A stretch of 64,000 bases of DNA from Kuafuiihalomonas sp964473255 (lineage in GTDB: Bacteria; Myxococcota; Kuafuiibacteriia; Kuafuiibacteriales; Kuafuiibacteriaceae). The DNA is taken from contig CAYYOT010000005.1 of the NCBI GenBank assembly GCA_964473255.1, positions 59,468 to 123,467 of the forward strand, given 5' to 3'. How positions within the stretch are numbered: the stretch's first letter is position 1; every line of letters begins with the position of its first letter. Shown piece by piece: positions 1-8,547 of the stretch. The notes under the pieces were generated by a model, which was not told the origin of the DNA, made no database searches, and saw only the letters and a list, made by a program, of their open reading frames with translations. Both the position numbers and the translations under genes were made by a program.

Positions 1-750
1 CTTCTGGATCCGGAGGACCCGAGCCGCATCGACCCCTCGGCGGGCGGCGGCCACGTCGGCTCGGGCCGTCTGCCAATCGGCATCGGCCTTTTGCGCCGAG
101 ACCCCAGCCAGGTCGGAATCGCGCTGCGAAGCCAGGCCCTCGGCCGCCAGGCGCAGGATTCGGTCCCGCTGAAGAACCGCCGCCTGACGCTGCTTCTCCG
201 CGGCCAAGAGCTTCTGCTCTGCAGCCCGGAGCTTCTGGACAGACTGGTCGACGTAGGCTTCCTGCGCCTCGATGGCGGAGGCGCGAAGCGACGTCAACGA
301 CGCGATCTGGCTTTCCATCGCGTTCAGCTGCTCGCCCTGAGCCTCGATCTTCGACACGAGCGCGTCGCGCTGGCTGATCAGCCGCTCGGTGAACTTCGGG
401 TCGTTGTCCGCGATCTCGACCAGCGCTTGACCGGCCTCGATATCGTCGCCCTCGGTCACCAGCCAGCGAAGGACCCGTCCGCTGAGGGGCGACTCGAGGT
501 CTTGGGAACGATCCGAAGGACCAAAGGCGATCACTCGGCCCTGCCCAGAGACGGTCTGCACCCAGGGGACCAGGGTGAACGCCGCCGCCAAAAGGACGAG
601 AATCAGCAGCATCACGGCGGCCATGCGCTTCGCCGACCGCGCCGGCGGAACCAGCCGGAACGCGGTCAGGTCGCGACGTACCCGACCGAGGCCGATCCGA
701 CGGCGGATGGTGACGTTCTCGCTGCGCGGGGGCACGGGGACCGGCTTCAT
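1..750 (-). CDS. HlyD-family membrane fusion protein of a type I secretion system (partial, runs off left edge)
   Basis: Reading the minus strand from an ATG at 750 gives an open frame of 250 codons to the window edge. Residues 43-62 are a single hydrophobic membrane anchor. Residues about 85-115 are a biotinyl/lipoyl-like half motif (GRVLRWLVTEGDDIEAGQAL), and about 125-240 is a long Gln/Glu/Ala-rich coiled coil, the standard adaptor order. The ATG overlaps the stop of the upstream ABC exporter by 4 bp (ATGA), so the two are translationally coupled and should form one inner-membrane/periplasm export complex. The C-terminal half lies outside the window. No RTX-type substrate or TolC gene is visible here. 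Confidence 0.88.
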   Translation of the reverse strand, partial: MKPVPVPPRSENVTIRRRIGLGRVRRDLTAFRLVPPARSAKRMAAVMLLILVLLAAAFTLVPWVQTVSGQGRVIAFGPSDRSQDLESPLSGRVLRWLVTEGDDIEAGQALVEIADNDPKFTERLISQRDALVSKIEAQGEQLNAMESQIASLTSLRASAIEAQEAYVDQSVQKLRAAEQKLLAAEKQRQAAVLQRDRILRLAAEGLASQRDSDLAGVSAQKADADWQTARADVAAARRGVDAARVLRIQK

Positions 751-2798
751 AGCTTTATCTCTCGTACGCACAGCTCGGCGATGTCCGCCCGGCGGGTTGC
801 AACGATGATGGTCGTCAAACCGCAGCGAGCCCGCAACCAGGTCAGGGTGGCGCGGGCATCGGTGGTCTCGAAGCTATCGAGCAGTCCGTCGATCACGATG
901 ACATCGGGCTGCCGGACCGCGGCCCGGAGCAGGTCCAGCTTATCACCTTCGACCTCGGAAAGCGGCTCGCCATCGGGCAAGAGCTGGGTATCGAGACCGT
1001 CGGGCCACGACTCGAGGGCGTCGCCCATGCCCACGCTCTCCAGCACGGCGACCGCTTCACTCGGCGTCAGCTCCAAAGCCCCCAGCCGGAGGTGGTCGAG
1101 AACACTGCCAAACCAGCGGTCCGGCCGGCGGACGAGCTCGACCCGATCGTAGAGCTCGGTGACCTCCATCGACTCCTGCGGGACGCCATCGACCCGGATC
1201 GTCCCTTCGGCCAGGAGGCGATGATCGAACAACGCCTCGACCAGGGTACTCTTCCCGCTGCCGCTCGGTCCGAGAATGGCGACGTCATCCCCCCGAAGGA
1301 TCCGGACGTCGATGGGCTGCTTCACGTGCCCGCGAACCGGGACGACGCCCTCGAAGTGGATCTCGGCTCCGTGCACTTCACGAGCCGGCTCGTACAGATC
1401 GCTCGGTCCGGCGGCGGAGGTCGAAACGTCGAGGAGCTGCGCGACTTTGTCGGCCGCCGCCACCAGGTCGTAAAACCCCTCAATGTGCTTGCCGGCCTTG
1501 GCGAACGACGCGACGACCAGCGTCACGATGATCTCGGCCGCTACGAGCTGACCCAGCGTGAGCTGGCCCTGCATGACCAGCCAACCGCCGACACCCAAGA
1601 GAGCAGCCGATGCGACCGCCTGCAGGCCGAGCCCCCCCGCCGTCTGACGCAAGACGATCTGAAAGTGCTCGTCGCGGTGGAGCAGGTAGGAGCGCGTGAG
1701 CTCGTCCAGCCGATCGCGAGCCACCTCGAACCCGTTCCGCGATCGAAACACCTCGGGACGCTCCGCCATGTGGTCGAGCCAGGCGGCGAGCTGATGCTTC
1801 TTTTTCGACTCGGTGGTGCTGGTCTTGATGCCGCCTCGGCCCATCAGCAGGACGATGATGACGAAGCTCAGGATCAGCAGGATGTCGAAGGCGAGGAGGA
1901 TCGGATGATAGAAGCCGAGCAGGATGAGACCGAGGAACGCACTCAGCAACAGGTCGAGACCGTCCAGGAGCAAAAACGACAGGCTCTTGTGAATGATGAA
2001 GAGGTCGAAGAATCGATTGAAGAACGAAGCGCCCCCCTGTCGGTGGACCTCGTTCGCCGAATAGGGAATGCGACCGGCGAGGTCGGACGCCACCCGGACC
2101 AAAAGCCGGCGCTGCAGCCATTCAACCACCCGTACTTCCAAGACTTTCAGCACCGCCTGGAGCCCGAGGGCCGCAGCGAGTGCGAGCACGAGGACGAGGA
2201 GCGGTTGGATCAAAGCCCCCAGGCGCAGCGTGCTGACCAGAGCCTGCACGCCGAGCGGGGTCGCCAGGGACAGTACACCGACGGCGAAGGCGTACAGAGC
2301 GACGACCTGAATGTCCCCTCGCTCGAAGCGAAGGAGCGTGCGGAGCCGCTGAAGCGGCTGGCCCTGCGGCATCGGCGGGTACCGCTCGAGGTCGACGACG
2401 AACGACGCCATCGGCCTCTCATCCTCCCCGACGCGCTTCCACTTTCCGTCCGGAGCGTCGTCGGTCATGACCCGCACCCGCCGCCCGGAACGCTCGACGA
2501 GGATCTCGTAGCCCGGGTCGGGGTCGCCGACGCCCACCCTTAGAATGGGGCGGGTCGGCGAGCAGATCGCCGCGAGCGTCGTTTCGTCGCCCTGCACCTC
2601 GTCGAGCTGGAACCCGAGACCGCGGAGGAGCCGCGCGACCCGCTGCCGGTCGTCGAAGTCGCCGTCCTCCAAACGACGGACCTCCCGGTCGACCTCGCCG
2701 GGCGAGAAGGTCCACGGCGAAAGGGTCGCCAGCCGCTCGGCAGCTCGAAACCCAAGTGATTCTCGGGCGATGAAAGCTGGATTGGCCCAGGAACTCAT
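747..2798 (-). CDS. ABC exporter (type I secretion, HlyB/LapB-like) with degenerate ATPase motifs
   Basis: 683 residues from the ATG at 2798. The frame is open further upstream, but that part looks like non-coding Ala/Ser/Arg sequence overlapping the divergent gene. Residues 1-150 form a peptidase-like or regulatory N-terminal region without an obvious catalytic Cys, about 160-440 the six-helix ABC membrane domain, and about 460-683 the nucleotide-binding domain. Walker A is intact (GPSGSGKST, about 510-518). The signature reads LSEVE instead of LSGGQ (about 613). Walker B reads DVIVIDG, so Gly replaces the catalytic Glu. The switch-His segment reads IIVATRR with no His. ATP binding looks possible but hydrolysis by this site doubtful. 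Coupled by a 4-bp overlap to the HlyD adaptor gene downstream. Confidence 0.85.
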   Translation of the reverse strand: MSSWANPAFIARESLGFRAAERLATLSPWTFSPGEVDREVRRLEDGDFDDRQRVARLLRGLGFQLDEVQGDETTLAAICSPTRPILRVGVGDPDPGYEILVERSGRRVRVMTDDAPDGKWKRVGEDERPMASFVVDLERYPPMPQGQPLQRLRTLLRFERGDIQVVALYAFAVGVLSLATPLGVQALVSTLRLGALIQPLLVLVLALAAALGLQAVLKVLEVRVVEWLQRRLLVRVASDLAGRIPYSANEVHRQGGASFFNRFFDLFIIHKSLSFLLLDGLDLLLSAFLGLILLGFYHPILLAFDILLILSFVIIVLLMGRGGIKTSTTESKKKHQLAAWLDHMAERPEVFRSRNGFEVARDRLDELTRSYLLHRDEHFQIVLRQTAGGLGLQAVASAALLGVGGWLVMQGQLTLGQLVAAEIIVTLVVASFAKAGKHIEGFYDLVAAADKVAQLLDVSTSAAGPSDLYEPAREVHGAEIHFEGVVPVRGHVKQPIDVRILRGDDVAILGPSGSGKSTLVEALFDHRLLAEGTIRVDGVPQESMEVTELYDRVELVRRPDRWFGSVLDHLRLGALELTPSEAVAVLESVGMGDALESWPDGLDTQLLPDGEPLSEVEGDKLDLLRAAVRQPDVIVIDGLLDSFETTDARATLTWLRARCGLTTIIVATRRADIAELCVREIKL

Positions 2799-2910
2799 CG
2801 GCAAAGAGCCAAACGCCAGAAGTTTACACAAGCGTAAAGTTTTATCGGTCCTTTTTGTCGTTTCGACTTCAGGGTGCCTGAACGTACCCGCTGCGCTACG
2901 CCGTTGAGGC
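2799..2910. promoter_or_regulatory. Divergent intergenic region, relatively AT-rich
   Basis: 112 bp separate the start of the ABC exporter gene (minus) from that of the Kelch lipoprotein gene (plus). The part 2818-2865 is clearly richer in A/T than its surroundings and probably holds both promoters. I could not fix convincing -35/-10 pairs. Confidence 0.35.
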
Positions 2911-4353
2911 ATGGCCCCCGCCCGACTCGGCCTCCTCTCGGACCTGATGGCCCTGGCCGCCCTGGCCGCTGCCTTCGCGTGCTCGGACGATGAAACCGAC
3001 CCCGTGGTCCGGGCCGATGGGGGCGGCTCTAGGGACGCGGTGACCGACGCCGCCGCACCGGACGCCTCGGGTCCCGATGCGGGCGGGCCCGATGCGGAAG
3101 TGATCGACGCGGGCTCCGGAGCGCCGTGCGAGACCATTGGAACCGCGCTGCTGCCCGGTCGCGCCCCGGAGCGCCGCGGCGATACGTCGCTGTCGGCCGA
3201 CGAAACCTGCGGGCGTCTGTTCATGTTCAGCGGGGACAACGCCGTCCCCCAAAGCTGCAACACGCCTCCCTCGAAGTTCGTGAACGATCTGCACGTGTAC
3301 GACACCTACCGGGAGGGCTGGTACGAGCTGTCGCCGAACGGTGACTGGACCGCCGAGCCTCCGACGGCTCCCATCCCCCGCGCCCGGCTGGCCACCACCT
3401 GGGATGAAGCGCGCGGCCGCCTCGTCGTGTTCGGCGGTCGCCATCGAACCACGGACGTCGGGGACTACGACTTCCCGTCCGACGTGTGGGCCTTTGCTCC
3501 GAAGACCAACGAGTGGTCCCTCCTGGCGCCGGACGGCGCAGGCCCGGCGGGCCGCATGGGCATGACCCTTCACGCAGACCCGGCTCGCGACCGCATCATC
3601 GTCGTCTTCGGAGCGCGGGAGTTCGTCGGTCTCCTCTACGACGTCAGCCAAACCGACGATGTTTGGGCCTTCGACCTGTCGACCAACCAGTGGACCGAGC
3701 TGGCCGCCGATGCGTCGCCCTCGCCGCCGGCTCGCGTCTTCCACTACGCCGCGCTGGACACGAAGCGTCGCCGGCTCTGGGTCTTCTCCGGGTCGTCGGC
3801 CGACCCGTTCCGGCTCGACCCGCGGGTCCCCGACGTCTTGGCCGACCTATGGTTTTTGGATCTGGAGACCGAGGCATGGTCGATCGTGGGCGCCAACCAT
3901 CCGACCTCCCGCTTTCGCGGAACGATGGCCTACGACGAGGTCCGGGACCAGCTCGTCTTGGTCGCGGGTCACGACAACACCGCTCTCGGTAACAACAGCG
4001 AAGTCTATACCTACGACATCGAGGACAACCGGTGGACGCTGGAGAGCGTCGGCGACATCTTGAACCCGGTGCCATCCTTCGACCCGGAACCCGGCCAGTG
4101 CAACTTCCCCGGTGACTTTGCCGTCCCGGATCTGGCCGGGCCGGAGCGACGGGAAGCCCACATGTTCACCCTCCTCGGGGATGAGGCCTACCTGTACGGG
4201 GGCCGAACCGACTGCGGGGTTGCCAACGATACCTGGCGTCTCAGTCTCGAGACTTTCGCCTGGGAAGAACTCAACCGATCCTTCTCGGGAATGACGTGTC
4301 CCCGAAACGGCCGCGACGACTGCGATGAGCCTTCCGTCAAGATGTGCGATTAA
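2911..4353 (+). CDS. Kelch-repeat beta-propeller lipoprotein
   Basis: 480 residues. A short hydrophobic N-terminus ends in a lipobox (AAFAC, Cys24), followed by a low-complexity Asp/Ala/Gly linker (about 35-72), typical of myxobacterial surface lipoproteins. From about 90 there are at least five Kelch-type blades: hydrophobic strands ending in FGG/FSG, then a W about 20 residues on (LVVFGGR, WVFSGSS, YLYGGRT). Such propellers usually act in protein or carbohydrate binding; no catalytic residues are seen. The 3' end overlaps the next lipoprotein gene by 29 bp, suggesting cotranscription. The substrate is unknown. Confidence 0.82.
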   Translation: MAPARLGLLSDLMALAALAAAFACSDDETDPVVRADGGGSRDAVTDAAAPDASGPDAGGPDAEVIDAGSGAPCETIGTALLPGRAPERRGDTSLSADETCGRLFMFSGDNAVPQSCNTPPSKFVNDLHVYDTYREGWYELSPNGDWTAEPPTAPIPRARLATTWDEARGRLVVFGGRHRTTDVGDYDFPSDVWAFAPKTNEWSLLAPDGAGPAGRMGMTLHADPARDRIIVVFGAREFVGLLYDVSQTDDVWAFDLSTNQWTELAADASPSPPARVFHYAALDTKRRRLWVFSGSSADPFRLDPRVPDVLADLWFLDLETEAWSIVGANHPTSRFRGTMAYDEVRDQLVLVAGHDNTALGNNSEVYTYDIEDNRWTLESVGDILNPVPSFDPEPGQCNFPGDFAVPDLAGPERREAHMFTLLGDEAYLYGGRTDCGVANDTWRLSLETFAWEELNRSFSGMTCPRNGRDDCDEPSVKMCD

Positions 4354-4942
4354 CTTCGGGCTCGTGGCATTGTCAGCGCCGTGGGCCTGCGGTGACTCGA
4401 GCGTCGACCCCCGTGGAGATGCTCAGTCCGCCGATGTCCAGGTCGATGCCCGCTTCGTCGACGTCGGGTCCGTCGACGCCGGCCGGACCGACGGCGGCTC
4501 TGTGGGCCGACCTCGCCTCGACGTCGGTCTTGGTCAGGATGCGTTCCTCGAAGTCGAGCCGGGAACGCGGCTCGAATTCGAAGTCGGCGCCCAGTCGAAC
4601 GGCGACGGCATTCGCGGCTACCACATCTGGGGGGCTCTGCGGGCCTATGACATCGACCCGGACCCCGTACGCGCGACCTTCACGCTCCATCTCGCCGAAA
4701 CCGGTCAAGAGGTCGGGGATGGCGGGACCCGGACGTTACCGCTGATCACCGACGGTGCCGGCGGCTGGGTCGGCTTCGCCTACCGCGTGATCGTCGACGA
4801 CTGCTGCGCCCGGCGAAACGCAGACCTCCTGCTGAGGGTGGCGATCGAGGACCCGGCTGGACTCGAGGCTCGGGGAGAGCTTTCGGTCGTCGGTGACGAT
4901 GCCTGTTTCGGCACCGACGGCGCCGACATCTGCCTCCCCTAA
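4325..4942 (+). CDS. Uncharacterised lipoprotein
   Basis: 205 residues. The N-terminus carries a lipobox-like APWAC (Cys22) followed by an Asp/Val/Gly-rich spacer (24-65). The remainder (about 75-205) looks like one beta-rich domain with a CC pair (DDCCARRNAD) and two more Cys near the end, possibly disulfides outside the cell. I do not recognise the family. It starts inside the 3' end of the Kelch gene, so translation is probably coupled. Its TAA stop overlaps the stop of the convergent gene on the other strand (CTAA, 4939-4942). Confidence 0.65.
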   Translation: MSLPSRCAINFGLVALSAPWACGDSSVDPRGDAQSADVQVDARFVDVGSVDAGRTDGGSVGRPRLDVGLGQDAFLEVEPGTRLEFEVGAQSNGDGIRGYHIWGALRAYDIDPDPVRATFTLHLAETGQEVGDGGTRTLPLITDGAGGWVGFAYRVIVDDCCARRNADLLLRVAIEDPAGLEARGELSVVGDDACFGTDGADICLP

Positions 4943-6030
4943 GGACGCGGGTCTTCACGAACGTCCAACCCGAGCGGAACGCCGTAGCGCACGAGGACGC
5001 CGCGCGTCGGCGGATCCGCTCCGAGCAGCCCGCCCGCCGCCCAGACCGACCCGTCGGGCCCCACCCACACCGAGTGAAAGTCCTCGAAAGTGGGCGGCGG
5101 GTGAGGAAAGTCGACCCAGACCCCATCGTCGCCGCGGGTGAGGAGCGTTCCATTGAAGCCACCGGCAACGGTCCGACCGGGGCCAGCGGCGAAGACGCCA
5201 TTGAGGGCCGGGGTCCCGGGAGGCGTTTCATCGGTCCAGGCCGAACCATCCCAGCGCCGGATGAGCCCCTCCACCACACCGCCGACGGCCCATACGTGAC
5301 GGTCGTCGTGGCCATGCACGGTGAAGAGCGTCTCGCGGGTGTCGACCGGGTGGCTGACCCACGCTCCCTCTTCTCGCACCGCGGCAAAGCCGCTCTGACC
5401 GACGATCCAAAGGGTGCCGCTGGCCAACCCATGGACCTTGAAGGCCGTGGCGTCGCGAGCGCCGTCGGGACCATCGGTCAATGCTTCTGCGCCCGAACCG
5501 CGGTCACGCCACAGAGCCGAGCTCCGGGCGATGGGCGTTCCGCCAACGTACCAGACGTCGTCGGGTGAACGCCCCCAGACGCCAAAAATGATGTCGGCCG
5601 AGGGGGCGTGCAAGCGCTCGAAGGCGCGGTCGCTCGGTCGGTAGCGGAGGAGTAGACCGGCCTCCCCGACCATCCGAACGTCGTCCGGGCCCACTTGGTG
5701 AAGCCACCAGAGGTCACCGGTGACGCCGGGAAGGTCCATCGTCAGACGCTCGAGGCGTTCACCGTCGAAATGATAAACGAGGGGACCGTTGCCGTCCGCA
5801 TCGGCTCCGACGGCGTACACGTCATCGGAACTCCGTCCCCAGACCCTCAGGAGGGCCCCCGGAAGATCCTCGGCAAGCACCTCCCACGCCGGGGGCGGGG
5901 ACGATTCCGGCGCTCCACAGCCGAGGGCGCCGCTCGCCGCGACCACCGCTGCGGCCGGTCGGGCGTTCCACCAACCCACGGGGTGCGTCGTACCACGGAT
6001 GTTTGCGCAAGATGGTTTCCGGCGGCCCAA
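4939..6030 (-). CDS. Beta-propeller lipoprotein with repeated GRSxDDVxxVG blades
   Basis: 363 residues from the ATG at 6030. A lipobox ALGC (Cys38) follows a long, poorly conserved N-terminus, so the true start may be slightly downstream. The mature part has repeated blades of the type WGRSSDDVYAVG, WGRSPDDVWYVGG, GHDDRHVWAVGG and GPDGSVWAAGG, a propeller signature common in myxobacterial secreted proteins. It is probably a surface-attached binding or scaffold protein; no enzymatic motif is seen. It converges on the 4325-4942 gene with a shared 4-bp stop overlap. Confidence 0.75.
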   Translation of the reverse strand: MGRRKPSCANIRGTTHPVGWWNARPAAAVVAASGALGCGAPESSPPPAWEVLAEDLPGALLRVWGRSSDDVYAVGADADGNGPLVYHFDGERLERLTMDLPGVTGDLWWLHQVGPDDVRMVGEAGLLLRYRPSDRAFERLHAPSADIIFGVWGRSPDDVWYVGGTPIARSSALWRDRGSGAEALTDGPDGARDATAFKVHGLASGTLWIVGQSGFAAVREEGAWVSHPVDTRETLFTVHGHDDRHVWAVGGVVEGLIRRWDGSAWTDETPPGTPALNGVFAAGPGRTVAGGFNGTLLTRGDDGVWVDFPHPPPTFEDFHSVWVGPDGSVWAAGGLLGADPPTRGVLVRYGVPLGLDVREDPRP

Positions 6031-6082
6031 ACGGCGGTCCTCGATCCGACTCGCGCGACCCGCGTGCTACGACCTCACGGCG

Positions 6083-6805
6083 ATGCTGATGCACATCATT
6101 CGGAACTCGGAGTTCAAGGACATCGCCAAGCTGGCCACGCCTGCTTTCTTCAGGGTCGTCCCAGCAACGGGACTCACGACTCAGGTGCGGGAGCTCATGG
6201 CAAACCGCAGCGACGAGGCGGACGCCGAGTATCGCGCGGGCCTGCGCGAGCGGCTGCCGCCTCTGGGAGTTCAGCTCGTCGAGCGCTCGAGCGGCTCGCG
6301 CCTCGACGCGGAGACGGCCTCGGAGAGGCAGGGCACCGGCGAAGCGGTCCTGCGGCTCTACTTCCATCAGATCATGCGCGAGGATGCGTCGCTGATCGAC
6401 CTGCGGCCGGAGAGCCTGCACGAAGCCGATTCGGGTCTCGAATGGTCACCAAAGCGGGCGTTCGTTCGCTGGCAGGACGACTTTTTGACGCCACTCCGCG
6501 ACATGTACCGGGGGTTCTATGACGACGAGCCGGACACTTTCCGCTCCGCCCTCGCGCAACTGAACCTGACCGAGGCGGAAAGCGCGTTCCGCCAACACTT
6601 CGGGGAGGGCGACCAGAGCGCGGTCGCGTTTTCGACGCGACACTTCATGAACACCTTCGGTGAGGTCTTCGAAATCAGCGCCCGAGCCAAGCAGCGGCTG
6701 CATCGAAACTTCTTGCCGCTCGGCTTCTACCTCGCGGGGCTCTACCAGACCCTGGAGGGCCTGGGCGGAACCTTTGACGTCCGCGGCGCGTTCCGTAGCG
6801 TGTAG
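6083..6805 (+). CDS. Conserved protein of unknown function
   Basis: 240 residues from the ATG at 6083. The frame is open to 5789, but the upstream part overlaps the 5' end of the divergent gene and reads as low-complexity shadow. The protein is soluble and rich in charged and aromatic residues, with blocks such as LRLYFHQIMREDASLIDLRPE and FHQ/FRQHFGE. It has no signal peptide or membrane helix. I do not recognise the family. It sits between the propeller lipoprotein and the Fur-family regulator and has no strong ribosome-binding site, so a start at 6089 is equally possible. Confidence 0.6.
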   Translation: MLMHIIRNSEFKDIAKLATPAFFRVVPATGLTTQVRELMANRSDEADAEYRAGLRERLPPLGVQLVERSSGSRLDAETASERQGTGEAVLRLYFHQIMREDASLIDLRPESLHEADSGLEWSPKRAFVRWQDDFLTPLRDMYRGFYDDEPDTFRSALAQLNLTEAESAFRQHFGEGDQSAVAFSTRHFMNTFGEVFEISARAKQRLHRNFLPLGFYLAGLYQTLEGLGGTFDVRGAFRSV

Positions 6806-6944
6806 CCGCGACTCCCGACGAGCATCGCCCGAGCGGGCCGCATTCTTGCGCACCGAGGGGAAGCCGTGAGGCGCTTCTTTCGAGCGATGAAGGTGAGACT
6901 CCAGTGGCCGCGCGCATCAAAGCGTCGTAGAAAGCCGGTACGTC

Positions 6945-7388
6945 ATGAGCATGACGAAGAGAGAGGCTCGCCGGCTCCTGAACGAACACGGCCTTCGGGA
7001 AACCCTGCCCCGCATCGCCGTCCTCAGGGTGCTCGCTGCCGCTCCCGGCCCTTTGTCCCACAGCGAAGTCGTCGAGCAACTCGGGAAAGTCGAGTGGGAC
7101 CAAGCGACGACTTTTCGGAATCTGGTGAAGCTGCGCGATGCCGGCGTTGCGCCCGTGGTGAGTCGCATCGACGGCATCGACCGCTACGCGCTGAAGTCTT
7201 CGCCCGGAGACGCGCATCGCCACCCGCATTTTTCATGTGAGGAGTGTGGACGCGTCGTGTGTCTGCCCGAACAGGTCATGCAGCCTCGCTCCCAACCGGG
7301 GGCGTGGTCCGCTTCGATCGAAGCGGCCCGGATCACGCTGCAGGGTGAATGCCCAGACTGCTTGGCTCGCTCGGATTCGACCGCCTGA
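6945..7388 (+). CDS. Fur-family metal-responsive repressor (probably Zur-like)
   Basis: 147 residues, the usual Fur-family length. Residues about 1-85 are the winged helix (LRETLPRIAVLRVLAAA, then SHSEVVEQL and TTFRNLVKLRDAG in the recognition region). About 86-147 is the dimerisation and metal domain with HRHPHFSCEECGRVVCLPE and a C-terminal CPDC, giving the CxxC...CxxC structural zinc site. Fur, Zur, PerR and Nur cannot be separated by eye. The context favours zinc: the next genes encode His/Cys-rich lipoproteins and a TonB uptake system, and three copies of one inverted repeat lie in front of them. I saw no such repeat in front of this gene, so autoregulation is not indicated. Confidence 0.88.
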   Translation: MSMTKREARRLLNEHGLRETLPRIAVLRVLAAAPGPLSHSEVVEQLGKVEWDQATTFRNLVKLRDAGVAPVVSRIDGIDRYALKSSPGDAHRHPHFSCEECGRVVCLPEQVMQPRSQPGAWSASIEAARITLQGECPDCLARSDSTA

Positions 7389-7434
7389 CCCCGCTGCCCT
7401 GGAACTCGATTGCCTCCTCTCGAGGTCCGCGCAC

Positions 7435-7451
7435 ATGCAATTCGTTTGCAT
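7435..7451. promoter_or_regulatory. Operator candidate 1 (ATGCAA-N5-TTGCAT)
   Basis: Perfect 6-bp inverted repeat with a 5-bp spacer, ATGCAATTCGTTTGCAT, 30 bp before the start of the Cys/His-rich lipoprotein. The same core GCAA-N5-TTGC recurs at 8402-8416 and 9789-9805. A 15-17 bp dyad in front of metal-related genes beside a Fur-family gene fits a Zur/Fur-type box. The downstream gene has no clear ribosome-binding site, so the operator may overlap the core promoter of a leaderless message. Confidence 0.7.
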
Positions 7452-7480
7452 TTTCGAGGCACGGTGGTCACGCCACAAGT

Positions 7481-8263
7481 ATGCGGAGGGTCGGAGAAAT
7501 CGCCGGACTGGCGCTGGCGCTCGGTGTGTCGGCGTGTGGTGGAGCCGAAGGTGACGACGGTGGTCCCAGCGGGTCGGAGTGTGGTCCGTTCGGTGTGCTG
7601 ATCGTTCCGCCGGGCGGAGAGGCCCGGTGCGCCTGCGTGGAAGGCTACGAGGTCGAAGACGGACAGTGCGTCGAAGAGGTGATTCCGGGGCCCGATGAGC
7701 CGACCGGTCCCGAGTGCGGTGAGAACGGCGCTTTCGACGGACGTTCCTGCGTATGCGACCAAGGGTATACTCAGACGGGCGCGGGCCTGGCGCGGACCTG
7801 CGAGCTGGTTCCCGCCTGCGTCGGACCGAACGACGTGAACGAACCGAATGACGCATGGGCGGAGGCCACGCGTTTCGGCGAAATGGCGGGCCCCCTCTAC
7901 GCGTGTCCCGCTGAAGAAGACTGGTACACGCTGAATGTCGAGTCGGGCGACGAGGTCGACGTGCGCATCCAATTCGACGGCGGGGAGGTCGACCTGGACC
8001 TGTTTCTCTTCGGCCCCAGCTCTCTCAAGCCGCGCGCCTTCGCCGTCACGGCCTCAGGTAATGCCGAACAGGCGAAGTTCGTGGCGCGGGCGTCGGGGAC
8101 CGCGGGTATCGTCGTGCTGACCTATGGTGTGGGCGAAGGTGGGTACCAGATGGACGTCCAGGTCGAAGAGGGCAACGGTCCCCAGTGCGTCGGTCCTTGG
8201 GGCGCGTGCCGTGCTCCGGCTGATTGCTGCTCCGGCTTCTGCCATATCGACCACTGTCACTGA
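7481..8263 (+). CDS. Cys/His-rich lipoprotein with EGF-like, PPC-like and knottin-like parts
   Basis: 260 residues. The lipobox is GVSAC (Cys19). Then follow two short Cys-rich EGF-like stretches (CACVEGYEVEDGQC; CVCDQGYTQTG), a region about 110-235 resembling the secreted pre-peptidase C-terminal (PPC) domain (NEPNDAWAEATRF, DWYTLNVESGDEVDVRI, VDLDLFLFGP), and a Cys/His-dense tail CCSGFCHIDHCH that could be a disulfide knot or bind metal. It is predicted to be exposed on the cell surface. The operator at 7435-7451 makes it a candidate member of the metal regulon. The start was chosen because the lipoprotein signal begins there, although no Shine-Dalgarno is seen. Confidence 0.78.
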   Translation: MRRVGEIAGLALALGVSACGGAEGDDGGPSGSECGPFGVLIVPPGGEARCACVEGYEVEDGQCVEEVIPGPDEPTGPECGENGAFDGRSCVCDQGYTQTGAGLARTCELVPACVGPNDVNEPNDAWAEATRFGEMAGPLYACPAEEDWYTLNVESGDEVDVRIQFDGGEVDLDLFLFGPSSLKPRAFAVTASGNAEQAKFVARASGTAGIVVLTYGVGEGGYQMDVQVEEGNGPQCVGPWGACRAPADCCSGFCHIDHCH

Positions 8264-8401
8264 CCGCAGTCTCCACCGGCCCGAATGGAATCGCATATCA
8301 ACCGGCAGGGTCAGACCCGAAAGTGGCTGTCATTTGGACGAGTTGGCGCTCGGGGTCAGCTGACTCACGGGTTGACGACGCCACAAACTTCTTGTTTTCT
8401 C

Positions 8402-8416
8402 TGCAACCAACTTGCA
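8402..8416. promoter_or_regulatory. Operator candidate 2 (TGCAA-N5-TTGCA)
   Basis: TGCAACCAACTTGCA is a perfect 5-bp inverted repeat with the same 5-bp spacer as the sites at 7435 and 9789. It lies about 131 bp before the Asp/His-tailed lipoprotein gene in a 284-bp intergenic region that shows no other feature I can name. Confidence 0.65.
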
Positions 8417-8547
8417 TCTGCCTGGGGTATAGACGGCGCCGTGAAGGGCGGCGGCTTTCGAAACATCGAATTTCGGCCGCGTTCGTTCAAACGGACACAG
8501 GCCACGGGCGCATTGCGCGGCCGGAAAAGGAAGGCATTGAAATTCCA

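Noticed and set aside
91..1152. Long plus-strand reading frame at the left edge
   Set aside because: Antisense shadow of the HlyD and ABC exporter genes; Arg/His-rich composition without any domain.
1092..2543. 483-codon plus-strand frame
   Set aside because: Mirror of the ABC exporter, very rich in Glu/Asp/Gln/Arg, no ribosome-binding site and no recognisable motif.
2799..3305. N-terminal extension of the ABC exporter
   Set aside because: Overlaps the start of the Kelch lipoprotein gene and reads as low-complexity Ala/Ser/Arg.
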